Source of the DNA: Parietaria judaica
Lineage: Eukaryota > Streptophyta > Magnoliopsida > Rosales > Urticaceae
Direction of reading: 5' to 3'
Assembly (NCBI GenBank): GCA_954871525.1
Contig: OX940864.1
Span: forward strand, 18,346,001 to 18,410,000
DNA: 64,000 bases
In this document: in pieces, positions 59,793 through 64,000 of the stretch
Numbering within the stretch: the first letter of the stretch is position 1
Layout: the number at the start of each line of letters is the position of its first letter
Made by a program: the position numbers and the translations under genes
Notes under the pieces: generated by a model
What the model saw: only the letters and a program-made list of their open reading frames with translations
The model's database searches: none
Told to the model about the DNA's origin: nothing

Positions 59793-59928
59793 TATTAATT
59801 TATAGAAGGTTTACTGTATATAATCTCCGACCCTGCATCTGATTCAATTAATTTAAAACCATTTCACCACATTAATTCTAATCATTAATTAAGATTAGGA
59901 TTCGGAGAAGATTTCTTCTCTCAGAACT
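59793..59928. other. Short intergenic segment
   Basis: Sequence between the Helitron end and the open frame below; nothing recognised. Confidence 0.4.
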
Positions 59929-60348
59929 TTGCGACTTTTACCAACCTTTAAGCATGTGACAGTGCAGTTTTCTGAGGCAGCAAGGCTTCCGGCGAAACTG
60001 TGCTCTCAGGTTCACGAGCTATCTGGGTACTCAGGCCTGATCCCGGGTCCTATCGATATCCGAACTGCAAACTTGGGAGAACATTTGGCGAAATTACTCA
60101 GTAATCTCTCTACATTTGATCTAATGAAAACTTACGATCACATAAGGCCGGCGCCTCAATCACTCATAAGCTCAAAACCTCCATGTCAAGGGTGGAAGTT
60201 TTCGGACTTTTTTTGTTCTGTAATTTTGAACAATACTCATTTCATTCATATTACCATTCCGAAGAAGATCCCAATCTGTGACATCATATTAAGAAAACAA
60301 CGCACTATTTTGGATCCGGTTTCACCCCTAAACGGAACGGATGATTGA
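59929..60348 (+). CDS. Hypothetical 139-codon open frame, possibly a gene fragment
   Basis: The first ~85 codons (RLLPTFKHVTVQFSEAARLP, AKLCSQVHELSGYSGLIPG, then PIDIRTANLGEHLAKLLSNL) have balanced composition and look coding. The rest is AT-rich and less convincing. No signal peptide, membrane segment or known motif is recognised. It lies about 430 bases downstream of, and convergent with, the CP29 gene. The open frame extends upstream of the ATG, so an exon of a broken gene is as likely as a small protein. Confidence 0.3.
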   Translation: MRLLPTFKHVTVQFSEAARLPAKLCSQVHELSGYSGLIPGPIDIRTANLGEHLAKLLSNLSTFDLMKTYDHIRPAPQSLISSKPPCQGWKFSDFFCSVILNNTHFIHITIPKKIPICDIILRKQRTILDPVSPLNGTDD

Positions 60349-60773
60349 ACAAAAACATAAGAATGCCCTTTTTCTTCAATGTATTGGAAAACTTGATTAA
60401 GGCCATAAATTAGTTCTCTACTGAATTTAACTACACCACACAAAGCTTACAAACTAAACTTACAAGAGGGAAAAAAAAAAAAGAGAGGAAAATAATCCCG
60501 ATTTTTCTCGTCTAGTCACGGCCAAAAAACCGCCACCACGCTCAGGCGCCACGCGTAGCAGTAGTAGGTTGTGCAAATTCCCAGCGCGCACCACAAGTTG
60601 CAAGTTGCAGTAGCATCGCTCCCTGGAGATAAAAAGATCAGAAGATATTTTTATATATATACTCATATTTGCGCATTAACATGTAAAACATACTTTTGAC
60701 TATTGAAACGAGTTAAAGAGAGAGAAATTACCCTCATATCTCTTCTCGATCCAAAACACGGAGGGCTTAGCAC
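60349..60773. other. 3' flank of the CP29 gene
   Basis: Holds the presumed 3' untranslated region of the minus-strand CP29 gene. A GC-richer patch lies at 60510-60610. No clear poly(A) signal is assigned. Confidence 0.4.
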
Positions 60774-62335
60774 CTAATATGAGCGCCTTTGCCTCGATTC
60801 AGCCTGAGTGACTCGGATTTGCCTTCCGTCCATTTCCTAAAAGCACAAACTTCTTTAGTTCCAATCCAAAACTTAACTCAAAACATCAAGACCAGACTGG
60901 TGTAGAATCTTACAGCGCCGTTCAAGGAATCGATGGCATTGTTGACCTCGTCAGCGGAGTCGTAGGTCACGAAACCGAACCCTCTCGACCTGCCACTGTC
61001 CCTGTCGTAGACCACCTTGGCTTCCAAAACCTTGCCCTGCTCACTGAACAAGTTCTCGAGAGCCGAGTTGTCGACGCTCCACGGAAGGTTGCCCACGTAG
61101 ACCCGGTTTCCACCGTCGCTGCCGCCACCACCGCCTCCGTATCTGCTTCCGCCGTCTCGGCCGCCACGTGGGAAGGATTCATCTCTCGGTGGCGGAGGTC
61201 CGTAGTTCACCCTCAGTGCCCTTCCCTCCAGTTCCTGTAAACATTGCATCATGAAATTAAGTGAAGGAAATTCAAAAGGTTCTTCGGAACTCAACGGATG
61301 TTCGAACAAAAACCACTTACGTAGCCATTGAATTGCTGAGCAGCTTTTTCGACCTCATCAGCTGAAGACATGGTTACGAACCCGAACCCTCTGCTCCTCC
61401 CGGTCGTCTTGTCGTAAATCACCTTCATTAACAAAAAAATAATAATAATAACATAAACCACAAAGCGACAGCATGCCCAACACATTATTAATCATTTCAA
61501 ACATACACAATCACACATATCATCCCAATTGAAAGCTCAAAACCTGACCTAACAATGGAACATACTCATCTTATCCAAAGTGAAATATCAAATTTTGAAA
61601 GCTCAAACACAGCAGAAACCATTACATAATAAAACCAACACAAAGAAAAACACAAATAGAGACATATCATTCCAACCTAAAGCTTAAAACCCGACCTAAA
61701 AATGAAACAAAAACATCTTATCCAAAGCAAAATACCGAATTTTGAAACTTCAAGCACAGCAACAACCATTATATAATCAAACCAACACAAAGAAAACAAA
61801 CCAAGAGACATATCATTCCAACCAAAAGCTCAGAACTTGACCTAGAAATGGAACAAACACATCTTATCCAAAGCAAATACCAAGTTTTGAAACCTCAAAC
61901 ACAACAAGAACAATCATATAATCCAAAACCTAATCTTATCCAAACACCCCAACCGAATTCCAAAACGAAGCGAGAGCTTTATACCTCAACCATCTCCACA
62001 TTCCCGGCTCTCTCGAAGAGCCCGGCGAGCTGCGAGCTGTCGCAGCTGAACGGGAGGTTGCCGACGAAGAGCTTGAGGTCCTGCGAGAAGCTCCCCTCGT
62101 CGTCGCCGCTGAGCACCTCCTCGTCCTGCTCGAACTCCGACGAAATGGCGACCTTCGGCACCATCCTCGACGCCGAGAGCCCCCTGAACCCCTTCGAGGC
62201 CACGACGAGGCCGCTCCCGAGCGGAGACGGCGAGAGCGGGAGCGAGAGGAAGCTGCGCTTGGCGGCGAAGAGCGAGAGCGTCTTGGGCGTGAGGGAGGCC
62301 ATGGCGAGGGACGAAGCTGTGGCTGTGGCTGCCAT
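60774..62335 (-). CDS. Chloroplast 29-kDa-type ribonucleoprotein with two RRMs (CP29-like)
   Basis: Four exons on the minus strand: 61985-62335, 61321-61422, 60914-61234 and 60774-60836, all with GT-AG introns, give 278 codons and a stop. Residues 1 to about 60 are rich in Ser, Ala, Leu and Arg, as in a chloroplast transit peptide. An acidic stretch ([15 protein letters not shown], 67-81) follows. RRM1 has RNP2 KLFVGNLPF (about 88-96) and RNP1 RGFGFVTM (128-135). A Gly-rich linker spans about 175-193. RRM2 has RNP2 RVYVGNLPW (about 195-203) and RNP1 RGFGFVTY (235-242). The end is [13 protein letters not shown]. Plant cpRNPs of this type bind chloroplast mRNAs and support their stability, processing and editing. 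The start follows from the transit peptide and the CT-rich leader upstream. Length fits the family. No defects seen, so this is the one apparently intact gene here. Confidence 0.93.
61520..61935 (-). repeat. Threefold 146-bp tandem repeat in intron 1 of the CP29 gene
   Basis: Three successive blocks share AAAGCTCAAAACCTGACCTA, CATCTTATCCAAAG, TTTTGAAA and CAACACAAAGAAAA, with periods of about 147 and 145. They make up most of the 562-bp first intron (61423-61984). No coding potential. Confidence 0.85.
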
Positions 62336-62448
62336 GGCTGCTCTGGTTCTTGGAGAAGATAAGGTTTCGAGGGGAGAGAGAGAGAGAGAGAGTGAGGGTT
62401 TAAGGCAAAGAAGATAACAGCGATGAGAGAGAGGACATTTGTACCCGT

Positions 62449-62456
62449 ATTTATGG
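62449..62456 (-). promoter_or_regulatory. Putative TATA box of the CP29 gene
   Basis: CATAAATA on the minus strand, about 115 bases upstream of the start codon. A CT/AG-rich leader (a run of CT repeats at about 62376-62392) lies between it and the ATG, which is common in plant housekeeping and plastid-protein genes. Confidence 0.5.
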
Positions 62457-63141
62457 GGATACTCTCGGGTCGGGTCGGGTCGGGTTCTATCTTTGATCTC
62501 GACCGTTGATGAGGTGTGCGGTATTTGGAATGATATGAGTTTATTGAGATATTTTATGGTCGGGTCGGGTTTGGGTTGGATCGACGGTGGCGATGATTGC
62601 CAGTTGGAAGTGTGAAGATAGATATCTGTCAGGCCCATTGGGCAACTTTGGGATAATAAATTAATGGTCTTTTTAAAGAATTTTGAGCCAAATATTATTT
62701 ATTGGCTCTCAAATTTTGGTTTAATTTACAAATTTGTGAATTAAATATGCAATAAATTATTATAACGAGTGATGGAAACTGAGAGCGCTTAAAATCTTAA
62801 CTAATGTATAGGCACCGCGGACTCATAAATTTTAATTAAGATATGTATATGATATAATTTTAATTTTTAAAAATACACATAAATAACTTTATTTAAGAAT
62901 TAGATTTTTAACTGCTTAAAGATGGAGGGGAAAAAAATCAAAACATCGGTGCAATGAGGGGATATATCTTTGCATTTTGTCTAGAGTAAAAAGTAACAAT
63001 TATAAAATTTGATGTATATATTATATTTTTGTAATTTTTTAAATTGTGTGTTGTATTTGAAAACACTAATGTAATATATACATTAGTCTTAAAAAAATTA
63101 TTATATTTTTTAAATTGATTTTCGTTGTGGTTATTGCTCCT
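62457..63141. other. Upstream region of the CP29 gene
   Basis: Contains GGGTC repeats (62467-62486 and near 62562) and then AT-rich sequence. It is presumably promoter plus intergenic DNA. No other gene seen. Confidence 0.4.
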
Positions 63142-63590
63142 TTACAAGACAATACTCGCCATGAAGAAGAAGTCTAGAATTGCATTCAGTTGAGTGAGCC
63201 CAACAGGCAAACGACTTCTAACTCCTCCGGCATCAAGATTGTAAACATCAAAATCGACGTTCATGGATATTGCAGTCGGTATTGAGACACAATTTGCAAA
63301 CATTAGAAGAAATTCACCTTGAGATGGCACGGGATATGAGAGGGAAAAAGTTTTAGAATGTGAGAGCTCTCCAAAAGTAAACATGTGCTGGATGTAATGC
63401 AAATGGAGATGGCAGAAGTGGGGTTCCCGCCGTATTGCCGTGTTGAATTGTGGACCAACCTCTCTGGACAACAAAAAGAACCTGAAACGGGAAAAATCTG
63501 CCCCGCTCGGAAGGATTACGTCATTAACACTCATTGTCACATGACCATTGTTGCTAACAATTAGCTCATTCTTTGTTAATAGTTTTTTTC
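63142..63590 (-). pseudogene. Fragment of a GPR107/lung-7TM-type membrane protein gene (CAND-like)
   Basis: A minus-strand frame open from about 63590 to a stop at 63142 reads NELIVSNNGHVTMSVNDVIL, SRFRFFLLSREVGPQ, HFCHLHLHYIQHMFTFGEL, SLSYPVPSQGEFLLMFANC and YNLDAGG...LPVGLTQL. The order GHVT.SV, FFLLS, FTF.DLS, YPV...E..L.FANC and LPAGLTQLP matches the N-terminal luminal domain of plant GPR107-like seven-helix proteins. No signal peptide exon precedes it and no membrane helices follow, so it looks truncated at both sides. Remaining exons could lie elsewhere, but a stop follows directly after GLTQLNAILDFFFMASIVL. Confidence 0.6.
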
Positions 63591-64000
63591 CTCTTTATCT
63601 TATTTTTAGTTTTAGTTTTCTATTTTGGTGATATATATAGCACCTGCAAACTATTGTTTATGTTTGCAATTAGCCACCTATATTTTTGTATATGTACCTT
63701 GTTTCAGGATTGATACAATGACTATCTCTCTAACTAACCGGACTTCTCATTCATATTTCACAGCATCTATTAGCTAAAGTTGGAAATCAACGTTAGTAAT
63801 GAGCTTAGTGAAGATGAGTTTAAACAACATATAGGAAGAAATATCTCTAAGTCATTTGAGTTTTGTTGGACTCATCTCAGGATCAGAGTGTTCTCCGAGT
63901 GATTGAATGGATCGGTAGTGGGAAATAGTGACCAAAATGCCAGAAGTAATGTCTAGCATTAAGAACACCATCCTATACATGCAACATATGTTTGCCAAGA
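63591..64000. other. Right end of the window
   Basis: No coding region recognised. Confidence 0.4.

Noticed and set aside
61848..62417. Plus-strand open frame of 189 codons over the CP29 gene
   Set aside because: Antisense shadow of exon 1 and intron 1 of the minus-strand CP29 gene.

Overview
This window is nuclear DNA of a flowering plant, probably an AT-rich eudicot. The evidence is one chloroplast-targeted RNA-binding protein gene with GT-AG introns, plant Ty1-copia and Ty3-gypsy elements with initiator-methionine-type primer sites, Mutator-like elements carrying pieces of plant genes, a Helitron and a tRNA-derived SINE. I cannot name the species. Only one gene looks intact, a CP29-type chloroplast ribonucleoprotein at 60774-62335 (minus). 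Nearly everything else is transposable elements in different states of decay, separated by AT-rich sequence with (TA)n tracts.

Layout. 1-4160: the 3' end of a decayed copia element, its 2.26 kb LTR, and a tandem partial copy of that LTR's end with a duplicated primer-binding region. 4456-5860: an old terminal-inverted-repeat (TIR) element. 9730-10197: a short MULE-type MITE with target-site duplication (TSD). 10386-10909: a solo LTR of the copia family found whole at 35 kb. 12834-13794: a Harbinger-type MITE. 14084-17190: a 3.1 kb fold-back MULE with an 8-bp TSD, inverted repeat arrays and a transposase relic. 17674-19310: a MULE-like element containing a solo LTR with a perfect 5-bp TSD. 20393-21094: a probable solo LTR. 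22165-29208: a complete but non-autonomous gypsy-type element on the minus strand (TSD ATACA) with gag and a damaged protease only. 29.2-35.3 kb: mostly AT-rich, with two degenerate inverted-repeat elements. 35279-40591: a full-length copia element with both LTRs but several stops and frameshifts. 42909-44038: a solo LTR. 44961-46123: a TIR element with a 10-bp TSD. 46517-49216: a Pack-MULE carrying a TMEM214-like fragment fused to the 5' exons of a sucrose synthase gene, and itself hit by a hAT MITE. 49467-54154: four head-to-tail 1.17 kb units, each starting with a Helitron-like 5' end. 55.1-55.6 kb: a gag fragment and a 102-bp SINE. 56269-59792: a Helitron with both termini. 59.9-64 kb: gene space with the CP29 gene and a GPR107-like receptor fragment.

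The genes do not form a pathway. The interest lies in how the mobile elements have captured, nested and multiplied sequence. The strongest points are the two-gene chimeric Pack-MULE, the Helitron-end tandem array, the fold-back MULE and the gag-only gypsy element with 29-codon repeats. I see no CRISPR array, rRNA or functional tRNA gene, and nothing that clearly amounts to a new biological system.
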